Origin: Inonotus obliquus
Lineage: Eukaryota > Basidiomycota > Agaricomycetes > Hymenochaetales > Hymenochaetaceae
DNA length: 64,000 bases
NCBI GenBank assembly: GCA_032164295.1
Contig: JAJHTX010000002.1
Span: forward strand, 682,001 to 746,000
Reading direction: 5' to 3'
The notes beneath the pieces were generated by a model. It saw only the letters and a program-made list of their open reading frames with translations, was not told the origin of the DNA and did no database searches. The number at the start of each line of letters is the position of its first letter. Within the stretch, counting starts at the first letter, position 1. Below are positions 1-9,723 of this stretch, piece after piece. A program made the position numbers and the translations under genes.

Positions 1-1314
1 GAGGATTTAACATGTCGTGACGGTTTCCTCTTCCTGGACATTTACTGAGGTTATTTGTGCAGCTGCTGAACAACGAATAACACCCTGGGAAGAAGATGCG
101 GACGTGTCGGCTTGTCCTCATTGCTCGTACGTCTAAGAGTTTTCAATCCAAGACCACATCAGACTAATTGCTACTTATCAGTGCCTCCTTCCACCCCTTA
201 ACAAACCGAAAACATCACTGCCGATTATGTGGAAGGATTATCTGTTCCCTTCCGGTGAAGAACCCTCAACGACCTGTTCCGTGTTCTCTCCTCTTCGTCT
301 CGGATTCGAAGACGGGGAGAATTGAGGAAGTGACGGAGGGAGTAGATTATGGTGTAAGGCCACGTACGAGTTCAAACGCTGGGAGGAGCGGTGTTGTGAA
401 TGGTAGTACGAGTGAAGAGAAGTTCTTGAAGGGTGTGAGGATTTGTAGGGAGTGTAAATCTGTTATGCTGTGAGTTTCGGTTGACGACGAGCTGCTTGTG
501 AGTTGTTTACTGAACGTTTGTATGCCCCTAGGCGGCAGCAGTACAGGCAGGAGGCAAAGCGTGTTCCTACCATGGTCAGACTTTACGAGGTAAATCACTC
601 CACTAGGTATATGTTGCTAATTGCTGAAATACTGTCTTCCAGGTGCTCGTTTCGCTCGAGTCTGAGATTGAGGAGCTGTTACCTCATTTTCAAGAACTCA
701 TGCTCAGCTTATCGTGAGTGCCTCTTACTCAGCATCCTTACCTATGATAACATGTGTCTGCAGGAACAACCCAGATGAAGCGCCGACAAAAGAAGCTTCA
801 GCAGCACGGAAGCATCTTTTGGAGTGTTTTGCGGATTACGACGCTATCGCGAAGCGGATACGAAAAATTCCGTGTCCCGGTGGACCGGGGAGCTCGCAAG
901 ATCGTGTGCTGGGCGCAATTCAGGTACGGGCGAATACGTTCTTGCAGAAGAATATGTTTCCTCTTCAGGTGCCTGGTGACAATTTCCTCGTTACGTTTTT
1001 TCCGGACTGACGCTCTGAAACTTTGCTTGATAATTTAGTCACTTCCGAAACCAAAGAGACGAGCTTCTGCAAAAGCCAATGGAGACTCGACACCTCCAGA
1101 TGGCACTTCCTCCTCGCAGGTTATTGACCCAGACTCCGAGTTGGCGCAGGCTCTGCAACCATTATTGGAACAAGAAGCGTTGTTGGAGTCGTTCGTGGAG
1201 GAGGCGACTACGCATAGGAAGTTTGAGGATGCGAAAACGTTGAAGGCGAACCTTGCAGAGATACGGGCAGAGATTGATCGGATTGTTATCCAGGCTGAGG
1301 GAGGGACGAGATGA
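1..1314 (+). CDS. PEP7: Pep7/Vac1-type FYVE zinc-finger protein (3' part)
   Basis: Endosomal Rab5 effector (Vac1/Pep7, rabenosyn-like) that links PI3P membranes and SNAREs in Golgi/vacuole-to-endosome sorting. The gene enters from the left edge, so its N-terminus is missing. The first exon piece encodes CPHC and, after an intron at about 130-170, the FYVE core HHCRLCGRIIC, with CRECK further on (about 455). A long insert lies between the zinc-ligand pairs, as in fungal Vac1. Later exons (about 531-590, 643-710, 764-990, 1040-1311) encode helical sequence. The last one, with DSELAQALQPLLEQEALLE and then an acidic/basic helix to the TGA at 1312, matches the C-terminal Rab-binding helical hairpin. 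Introns are short and GT-AG. Identity is firm from FYVE plus the C-terminal helices; exon borders are read by eye. Confidence 0.85.
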
Positions 1315-1600
1315 TTTTGTATTTCGCGCAATAACTTAGTAGATAAATTAGATAGCCTATACAGTGTGACACATCACATCGCATCAACTCCGCACAGACC
1401 GCAATTTTTTTTCTGTAATAGAAGTAAGGAAGATACGCAATAATCTGAGGTTTTTGATGGGCCATCAAAAATTTCAATTTTTTTTGGAAAAAAAAATAAT
1501 GGTATTATTAGTAATATTTGCAGACAACTGCCACGTAAGTACTAGTCTGCACAATTTTCTTTACTCCACTTTATAACTTGAATGCCGCCGGGAAACGCTA
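1315..1600. other. intergenic, AT-rich, no gene seen
   Basis: A 3' flank of the Pep7 gene with poly-A/T runs near 1400-1500. No ORF with coding character was found on either strand. Confidence 0.6.
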
Positions 1601-2270
1601 CAGGAAAATACCGGTCCTTTAAACAGTACCGTTCCTTTAAACACCATGACTTTTCTCACTCAATTCTTCACTTATCAGCTCAGAAAAATTCACGTACTCA
1701 AGGACAGTATGTATCACTGAGTCTGCAAATTTACAAGAAATTTGAGCAAGCTGTTGAGTCTAGAGAAACTATACAGTGTTGATATTTGATGAAATTCACA
1801 GACCTGAGTCGAAACCAATTCCTCCTGCAATTTCCCCTGTTATTTAACTGTATAGATAATGTGATACTTTAAAACTATGCTACATATTCTACTTTCACTC
1901 CAAGTTTCAGGGAGAAATTGCGTCTCAATCAATTAATATTGTAAGAAAATCTCAAGAGTGTGATAGTCAAAATGATCGGCGTGCTGACAAAATAGGATAT
2001 CTCGGCGACTCATTAGAACCGGAGTGTAATTGATATTAGCGTGACACTACGTCACAAGGTGTTCAAAGGAGTCGTTTTCCGTGACAGAGGCCCTTGTTTC
2101 TTCCCAGGTCCATATCTATTTTTCTAGCACACCTTCCGGCTTAGAAAAAAATCAGCATGTGTCTCCTATAGTATGCTCCATGAACATGTATTTTAATTTT
2201 TGAGAAGTTGTGTGTGGAAAGACCTGGGGGCAGATTTGTAATTGGTGTTTAAAGGAACGGTATTTTCCTG
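1601..2270. mobile_element. MITE-like element with terminal inverted repeats
   Basis: The left end CAGGAAAATACCG followed by TTCCTTTAAACACC recurs as its exact reverse complement at 2243-2270 (GGTGTTTAAAGGAACGG then TATTTTCCTG). Both ends are flanked by TA (1599-1600 and 2271-2272), as expected for a TA target-site duplication. The left TIR carries an extra 18 bp that partly repeats itself (about 1614-1631). The 670-bp interior is AT-rich and has no transposase ORF, so this is a non-autonomous element. The TA duplication suggests mobilisation by a Tc1/mariner-type transposase; that superfamily assignment is inference. Confidence 0.8.
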
Positions 2271-2374
2271 TAAGTCAAAGAAGGCAAAAGCTCAATGGGC
2301 GGCTGCAACCTCAAAATCTGATCACCCTGATTCTGGGTCCGAGTTTGAGCATTCCTTTACGACCGAAGACGAGG

Positions 2375-2584
2375 ATGGTTACGAAAGTGAAGAATAAGAT
2401 CCAGGATAACGAAGAGTGAGTATCTCTTTGTGTCGTAATTACATCCATCTTATCATCTATTAGAGTTATACTGGACCAACAGCGCCTTATCTTCTCAGGC
2501 AAGCAGCTTGAGGATGGTCGCACTTTGTCGAGTTACAGCATTCAGAGCGGTTCCACTCTCCGCCTCGCTGTCCGCAAACATTGA
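2375..2584 (+). pseudogene. ubiquitin-like gene fragment
   Basis: Two exons split by a clean 48-nt intron (2416-2463) read [19 protein letters not shown], then [13 protein letters not shown] and [17 protein letters not shown], ending at TGA 2582. This matches ubiquitin from about residue 25 (VKxKIQDKE) to residue 73, including the DQQRLIF and LEDGRTL strands. The first two strands of the fold are absent. The C-terminal RLRGG is replaced by RKH, so it cannot be a conjugatable ubiquitin. The only in-frame ATG (2375) lies mid-fold. The MITE ends just 104 bp upstream and may have separated it from its 5' end. It could instead be the last exons of a larger ubiquitin-domain protein whose 5' exons I cannot see. 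Confidence 0.6.
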
Positions 2585-3202
2585 ACAGCTGACTCATTAA
2601 TTATTTCTTGATAGATTTCTTGGAACTTTCTCGGAATGGAAATGATCGACGGACTTATTATATAATAAATACCTTTTTCAGCTATATTTGTCATAATGAT
2701 GGTGATTGGTAATATTCATTTCAATTTTTCCTGAGTTTTTTCTTCGACCTTAAGAAAAAAATCTAAAAAAATGCAAGCTATGTTCCTACGTCCCTCTACT
2801 ATCCCCTGATACAGTTTGCAAGACTATTTGAAGTGTTGTGGAGGAGGAGATACACTTACAAATTGACGCGACTTGAGTTGTTGGGAAGTGATGTGTCACA
2901 CTGTAGGAATTGCAAGTGGTTGAGGAGGAAACACCCGAAGGGTGGTGACCAGTGGCAAACGTGATCGGGAATAATCGGATAGAATACGAATGGGAGAATC
3001 GGTACATGAAGTCTGCGGGGTACATGACCGGGAGCGTTTGCCAAGATGTGGGGAGCACGGGTTCTCCCTCGGGAGGAACACCTCTCAACCTCCGCAATAA
3101 TACTTATACGTGATTCACCTATCAACTACCTTCCCATCTCCCCCCTCGATTCACTTTGGTGTCCTTGCTCTGCAATTTGGTTGTGTGAGAATAGGATAGG
3201 AA
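2585..3202. other. intergenic, promoter side of citrate synthase
   Basis: No ORF of coding quality was found. The minus-strand ORFs at 2786-3125 have irregular composition and overlap one another in two frames, so I treat them as chance. The 3' part must hold the citrate synthase promoter, but no clear TATA box was seen. Confidence 0.5.
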
Positions 3203-5456
3203 ATGCTGCTGAGAGGAAGCACCGTCGTTAAGAACGTTGCGCGGTATTCTGTTGCTGTCCGTCAGGTTCAGAGGGGGTTCGCTAGTCAGGTATGTTATAA
3301 CTTGATGCTCATGTGTGTATGATGGAACAGATGACTGATGACATGGTTCGTTTTACGCTTCGTCGCCGCCGTGTCTTGTATAGGCACTGCGCGAGACACT
3401 CGCAGAAGTCATCCCAGCAAAGCAACATGAAATTGCCAAACTCGTACGTATGCCATACCATCTCTACTTCTTGGATTTTGTTAAATACAATAAATGATTT
3501 GATGGAATACAGAGAAAAGAACATGGTCATGCCGTTGTGGGCGACATCAAAGTTGAGAATATCATCGGAGGGATGAGGACGCTTAAGGTCCTCCTATGGG
3601 AAGCGTCTGTGCTTGATCCGAATGAGGTTCGCTTCATTGTTCTTGGGTATTGAGTTGGATATTGACTCCGTATCTTCGTACTTCGCACATTCACTCGAAT
3701 TTGGTTGATTCCCACAACTGTTCGGACGTACCGACCGAATATCCTATACTTATCGTATGCACCTTGCGCTGCTCTCCGCTTCTATGACTATGCCATATTC
3801 TACCGTAGGGCATCCGCTTCCACGGACTCTCAATTCCAGAGACTCAGAAGGTCCTACCACCAGCTCCAGGTGGCAAAGAAATCATTCCGGAGAGTATGCT
3901 CTGGTTGCTACTCACTGGTAAGGTGCCGACGGCTACTCAGACTCGTGAGCTCTCGAGGGAGCTTGCAGAAAAGGGAGAGTTGCCTGAAGAGATTGCGAAC
4001 CTCGTCGATTCGTACGTATCCCCCAGCTAAACACATCACACTTCAACTAATTAATTTCTCATAAATTTGTGTTTGTTATTTTTGGGATAAATAGTTTCCC
4101 CTCTACTCTTCACCCAATGACTCAACTTTCCATGGGTGTTGCTGCGCTGAACTCGACATCCGAGTTTGCTAAGGCGTACGAGAAGGGGATAAAGAAAACG
4201 GAATATTGGAAACCTGCGCTTGAGGATTCCTTGACTTTGATTGCTCGTCTGCCTACTCTTGCGGCACGCGTATATAACAATGTGTATAAGAATCGCGAAC
4301 CCGTACCGGCTGTGAATAAGGATTTGGATCTTGTTGGTCAGTATTTATAATATTCTAGGAAGTAGAGTAAGATGCTTACAGGGAATTCTCTGACTGAATA
4401 GGCAACTATACGCAACTACTCGGTTTCGGGGATAACCATGACTTGACAGAGTACTTGCGTCTGTACATTGCGATTCATGGAGACCATGAAGGAGGCAACG
4501 TATCTGCTCACACAGCGCGTAAGGCTTTTTCAATGTGGAAATTGAAGATTAAAGACTGATTCGTTTCCATGAACGTTACCAGACCTTGTCGGCTCGGCTC
4601 TGTCCGATCCGTACCTTGCGTACTCCGCTTCTCTTCTCGGTCTTGCTGGTCCTCTCCACGGGTACGATTTCTACCTATCAATCTATCTATTCGCACCGCT
4701 CACATGAACCTACTAGTCTTGCGAACCAAGAAGTCCTCCGCTGGCAACTCTCCATGCTCAATGATGTCGGAGACAACATTACCCCCGATGTCATCCGCGA
4801 GTATCTCTGGAGAACACTTAAGAGCGGTCAAGTCGTTCCTGGATACGGACATGGTGTACTACGCGCCACCGATCCGCGCTTCACAGCTCTCTTACAGTTC
4901 TGTGATGCTCGTCCTGAGTTATTGGAAAGTCCGACGATTAAGCTCGTCAAGTTGGTCAGTGGTCTCCCTTGTTTTTGGCTTGGTTTCTTTACGCCTCTTC
5001 AGCGGAATTGAGTTCGAATGTTGATTTTGGTGGTTAATCCTTTTGTTAGACCTCGGAAGTAGCACCGCAGGTTCTCAAAGAACATGGCAAGACGAAGAAC
5101 CCTTACCCGAACGTCGACGCCGGTTCTGGATGCCTGCTCTACCATTACGGTCTCCGCGAGTTCAAATACTACACGGTGATTTTCGGTGTTTCTCGCGGTA
5201 TGTTTTTGCCTCTTCCTCAAGTGTTGCATTTTTTTTCGAGTTATTGATGGAACGACTTCTGTGCCATGTGTAGCCCTCGGAGCACTGACGCAGTACGTAT
5301 GGGATCGCACTCTTGGTTTGCCGATTGAGAGACCGAAATGTACGTTTTCCCTTCCCTTATTATTCGCCCCTTGCGGTTTTGAGATGTACTTATTAATTGT
5401 CGTTAATAGCCATCTCTACGGACGGATTGAAACAGCTCATCAAACAACATATTTAA
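3203..5456 (+). CDS. CIT1: mitochondrial citrate synthase
   Basis: Condenses acetyl-CoA with oxaloacetate in the mitochondrial matrix, the first step of the TCA cycle. The ATG at 3203 opens an Arg-rich, acid-free presequence ([19 protein letters not shown]). At least seven short introns follow. Recognisable blocks in order are [68 protein letters not shown], then [15 protein letters not shown] with the catalytic His, [37 protein letters not shown] with the second catalytic His, and [19 protein letters not shown]. The gene ends at TAA 5454. All expected catalytic blocks are present and in order, so it looks intact. The presequence supports the mitochondrial rather than the peroxisomal form. 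Confidence 0.96.
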
Positions 5457-6217
5457 GTCCAACGGACAATACGCGTTGTCGCGGATCATAAAATCAAAAC
5501 AGTTTCTCGAGTAGTGTTCCTCCTTCATCCATCTATGACCATTCTTCCTTTCTCGTCATTTCCCTTGCCTGAGTGTCCTCAGTCTCTTTTCAAGTTCTTC
5601 ATTTATCAATGAATTTAGCAATGCAACAAGGATTTCAAAGTTTTGAATCATGTATATATATATATATGTGTGCGGTCGTGTGGTTACCGACGTTTTGATG
5701 ATTCTGACCCAATGTTCTGAATCCAAGGCACGTTTGTTGTGTGCAATGGCACTCTGTCTCTCCTGCGGCCTTATCTCGTGTGAGTAACAGATGGTGGTCT
5801 GAGTTCGAGCTCCGAACAAGTCTCAAGGTAGATGTTTGCGAGTTTTGCGCCTTGCACTGTTGCATTCGAATGGATAGGTGTAGGTCGTTGGGCTGAGAAT
5901 ACAGTATGTAACTGTAAACGCTGGTTGGTAAATGCCGGTGACGACCGAATTTTTTAACGCAAAGTTCGACCGTTGTAACCTTATAGACTCGGACATGTAA
6001 GAATGAATTATTATCACGATAACTTGGAATTGTCATTTATCAATCCTGCCTGTGCGCACGACAAAGTACATTATACTCCCATTGTATTTTGACGTGTGGA
6101 GATGTATGTTTCGATAACCTCTTCATGATTTCGGACCACCTGAGAGTGTCTTTTTGTGCTTTGTGCATGGATGACCTCGCAAAGGCTACTCGCATCCAGC
6201 AGATTACTTGGAGGAAC
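5457..6217. other. intergenic with short TA microsatellite
   Basis: Contains a (TA)n run at 5653-5667. The minus-strand ORFs of 60-130 aa here are low complexity and overlap in several frames. I see no gene. Confidence 0.5.
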
Positions 6218-7032
6218 CAGGCCGGCTCCGCGTCTCGACCAAAAGGCTCCTTACTACATATTCCGAGCTGTCGAACCGCTTGTTCACCTCGAAAGGCAAG
6301 CTACTTCGCAGTATTTTCCAGGGGTGCAAGTACTCTGGAACGCTGGCGTAGAAGCTTTTCACAAAAATCGTTGCGGATCATTCAGCTGAGTGCACTGATA
6401 CGAGAACACGGACCACCGGATTCGATACTCCTGACGTATTCGTACTTAGCTGCCGTAGATGCAAGTGGTGTGTCCGGTGATCCACTCATTGTAAGATCAT
6501 ACGATGTCGGTGAAGAGTACGCGTACGCGTACGCGCAACGACTGCTGCACCTGCATACTTTCCATCCAAAACACTCGACAATGGGAAGGTCGCGCTTGAT
6601 GGTGGTCTCTTTGGACGTAACCCGATAGACGTGTTGAACTCGGAGGCGCGGAAGAAACATGGACGGAGAGTTCGCTTCGGGTTGTTACTGCGCATTGGTA
6701 CAGGTGAAAAACCACTTATCATCATGCCCACGATTTCTTCCGCCGCATCTGTACTTTCGTTTACGAAGGCTGTTGGCCACATTGTCACCGATTCCGAGAA
6801 GACGCACCTGAGTGTAGAAGATAGATTTAGAAATAGTGACCTCGGAACGTGTTTGCGAATCATTGTCCCTTCCATCCGCGATATAAGTCTCGACGACCAC
6901 AAGTTCGTTGCCGAAACGGAAAAGTATATGAATGCGATAGAGATTCGAGAACTGGTCGTCAAAATTCTGCTCCGTAGTCGTTCTGATTCTTCTTCTCGTA
7001 GAGTTTTTCTTCCTCTCCTTGTTCCTTTGTAA
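6218..7032 (+). pseudogene. patatin-like phospholipase, 5'-truncated and frameshifted
   Basis: The pieces line up with fungal patatin domains but in changing frames. They are PGRLRVS...TTYSELSNRLF (from about 6218), FTKIVADHSAEC (about 6357), AAVDASGVSGDPLIVRSYDVGEE (about 6448), TAAPAYFPS and DGGLFGRNPIDVL (about 6541-6640; DGG carries the catalytic-dyad Asp of patatins), LLRIGTGE and ISLDDHKFVAETEKYM. Defects seen are an in-frame TAG at 6349, a frame change near 6443, and another at a (TACGCG)3 run at 6517-6534. The N-terminal GGGxRG oxyanion loop and GxSxG nucleophile are missing. It is therefore a dead lipase, unless several sequence errors coincide. Confidence 0.75.
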
Positions 7033-7426
7033 GCAGTGCATATCTGTAAAAAGAAAAGCAAACCATTTTACCAATATCAAGTCGAACAATACAGTCTTGA
7101 TCATAACTTGATGTGAGTAGTGATGATGGTTGAATTCGGAGTTCAGGTCATGAGTCCCCAATCTACACGTGATCGCGACGCGTGCTCGTCATGAAGCAAC
7201 GCAATAATGCTTGGAGCGGGACCATGAAGTGAAACCATTGCTGTGACCTTCCCTCATCACTGGTTTCGTGCATCTTCTCTGTCAATAACCGAACATACAG
7301 GGAATGCGCAAAGCGTATCGTGCTTAGTCTCTCTCGAATCTTCATCACCACAGAACCATCATCAGAACGGACCGCCTCTACTCACATACAGCTGGGACGC
7401 CACACCTCGACTGACTCACAAGAAAC

Positions 7427-9070
7427 ATGTCCGACAAGCTACTCATCGAAATTGCTACATACAATACGAATTTACAAGGCAGCGCTGGCTTACCACAAGA
7501 TCTTGTTGACTGGCTTGCACCTACGCTCAAGGTGTCGAACTTCCTATCGAGTGGGAAGCAAGCACCGGATATCGTCGCAGTTGGGTTTCAAGAGTTGCTA
7601 CCACTCCATCTAGGCTGTGAGACCACAATATACTCTATATCTACATTGTGAGAAGCTCTGATAAAGGTCTTTTATCGTGAATAGTAGCTGGCTTGTCCCG
7701 CAAAGTGATTGACTCACGGGATGCTCTTATCCGTTCTCAAATCGAAGAGCATGCACCGGATAAGGAGAGCTACATGCTTGTTGCAAAAATCGTAAGCGTT
7801 GGAGTGGCGTTACTCGTATATGTACGAGACGAAGTGATTGGAAGTCGGGTGTGTGATGTACAGACTCAATGGACGGGTTGTGGACCTGGTGGGATGGGGA
7901 ATAAAGGTGCTGTTGGCGTAAGGTTTAGATTGAAAGGCGATGGTGATAATGAAGGGGAGACGTTCACGTAGGTGTTACTTTAGCTTCGAGCCGCAGAATG
8001 GCTCACGAGAAGGATCAAGGTTCGTGAACGCGCATCTAACAGCTCATTCCGGCTACCTGGAATATCGCATCGCGGACTACAAACACATAGTCGGAACGCT
8101 TCTCTTCCCTCCTCCACCTTCATCTTCTAGGTTTAAAACTGAGACACCTACAACGATATACGACACTTCACACCTGTTCTTCTTTGGCGACCTCAACTTT
8201 AGACTTACTCTTTCTCCTCCTTCACCAGCCACTCATTCTTCCAATGGCAATGACGTACGAGGAGAAGTAATACGACAACTGGCACAGAGAACTAGGGAGG
8301 AGGTGCTCGAGTTGCTTAAGGATGTCGTACAACGTGAAAAGTTGAAAGAACTTGATGAGTTGCTCATTGAACGCCAGAAGGGTCATGTCTTCATTGGGTT
8401 ACACGAAGGAGAGTTTTGGCAGTTCAAGTGTTCGTATAAATATGAGGTTAATGAAGTCGATAAGTATAGGTGAGTTCTGCCATTCTCCCTCTCTCTTCGC
8501 GTTCTACCTGACTGATTGTGCTTTAGTAAGAAACGATTACCTGCATGGACGGATCGTGTGATGTTCGCATCGTGCTTTGATACACCGGGCCAGTCGCTGA
8601 TGGAGTCCATACTATACACTTCAATTCCGTCTTACACAACTTCAGACCACGTACGTGGACAAAAATATTTTCACCTCCCTCCCATCCCACTGAACCCACT
8701 AACGTATTCCTATCTCTAGAAACCCGTCGTATCCCTCCTACTCGTCCCAACCCACATCTTCACCTCCTCCCCCTCCCACTCTTCCCCTCTCCTTCCTCAT
8801 AGAATCCCTATCCCTCCATCCTCCCAATACACCCCAACCCCCGACCCACACTACATCCTCAAACGCTGCACGGGTCGAATTCTCGATCGTCTCATTGGTG
8901 GGATATGGACTTTGTTATGGCTTGTTGGATTGGGGAATGCGGCGATAGGGTTTGTTAATTTTTTGGTTGGGGTTGTTGCTTGGAGGTGGTTTGGTTTTGG
9001 TTTCGGTTTAAGCGGGAATGGGGGTGGGGGTGGAAATGGGAGCGGAGGACCAGGGAGCGGGGAGGTGTAA
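7427..9070 (+). CDS. inositol polyphosphate 5-phosphatase, membrane-tailed
   Basis: Removes the 5-phosphate of phosphoinositides or inositol phosphates (endonuclease/exonuclease/phosphatase fold). The ATG at 7427 starts MSDKLLIEIATYNTNLQ. Family motifs follow: PDIVAVGFQELLPL (metal-binding Glu), GPGGMGNKGAVGVRFRL, FVNAHLTAHSG, FFFGDLNFRL, then after an intron LPAWTDRVMF and YTTSDHKPVVSLLL (catalytic His). Introns lie at about 7620-7684, 8469-8526 and 8655-8719; the junction near 7970-8020 is unclear. The C-terminus has one or two hydrophobic stretches (GGIWTLLWLLGWGNAAIGF and VNFLVGVVAW) and ends in a Gly/Ser-rich tail to TAA 9068. No Sac1 domain is present, so it is not a full synaptojanin. 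The tail suggests membrane anchoring. Confidence 0.88.
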
Positions 9071-9723
9071 AAGGTATTGCGTTGTTTTGTATGAATCTAA
9101 TTATTTGTGATTTTGGTTTGCCTTCCGCTCTATTCCAGTCTATTCCTTTTTCCTTCTTGTCAGAATTACTTACGCATGCACGTACATTTCAGCTTTTTTC
9201 ACTTCGTTAAGCATCTATTCATCATTATGATTAAGATACCCAATGTTGTTACTATTCCAAGTTCTTCTCTTCGTTTCATACATGTACGTCATACACGTAT
9301 GTTGTGTTTGTTCATGTGCATGTATTCTGTATTACTAGTGTACTGTCTACCAATCTACAACGTAATTCTTTTCATGTTTCGTATTTATCTAAACTTACAC
9401 AACTGTCAGGGTGTAGTGGTACGGGTTAGCGTAGCAAGCAGCGCAGAACACTTTGAACAAGACAGGTAGGCATACGACGTACGTACAGCAGACAGGAATG
9501 ATGGACGAGCAATGCGGACCGTGTTTATACACTGCACTGAGATGAACGGAGAACACAGACAGGTCGACCGGTAGGGTAGTGGAACTGGGAAAAGCGAACG
9601 CTGAAGAGAATGGGCATACAGTGTACGGGGCAGTCGTTCATTTGGTACCTTTCAATCGCGGTAGTGCTCCGGTATGCTATGAGTATGAGCTGCTCGTTGT
9701 TGTTGTTGTTGTTATTCTTTAAC
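9071..9723. other. intergenic between convergent genes
   Basis: 3' flanks of the 5-phosphatase (+) and the MFS transporter (-). T-rich, with repeated short ACGTACGT-like words near 9270-9490. No gene was seen. Confidence 0.5.

Noticed and set aside
2272..2398. Acidic open stretch (SDHPDSGSEFEHSFTTEDEDGY) after the MITE
   Set aside because: It overlaps the ubiquitin-like exon in a different frame and has no start of its own; may be chance or a relic of another gene end.
2786..3125. Overlapping minus-strand ORFs of 60-103 aa
   Set aside because: Open in two frames at once, no motif and no splice pattern; likely chance ORFs upstream of citrate synthase.
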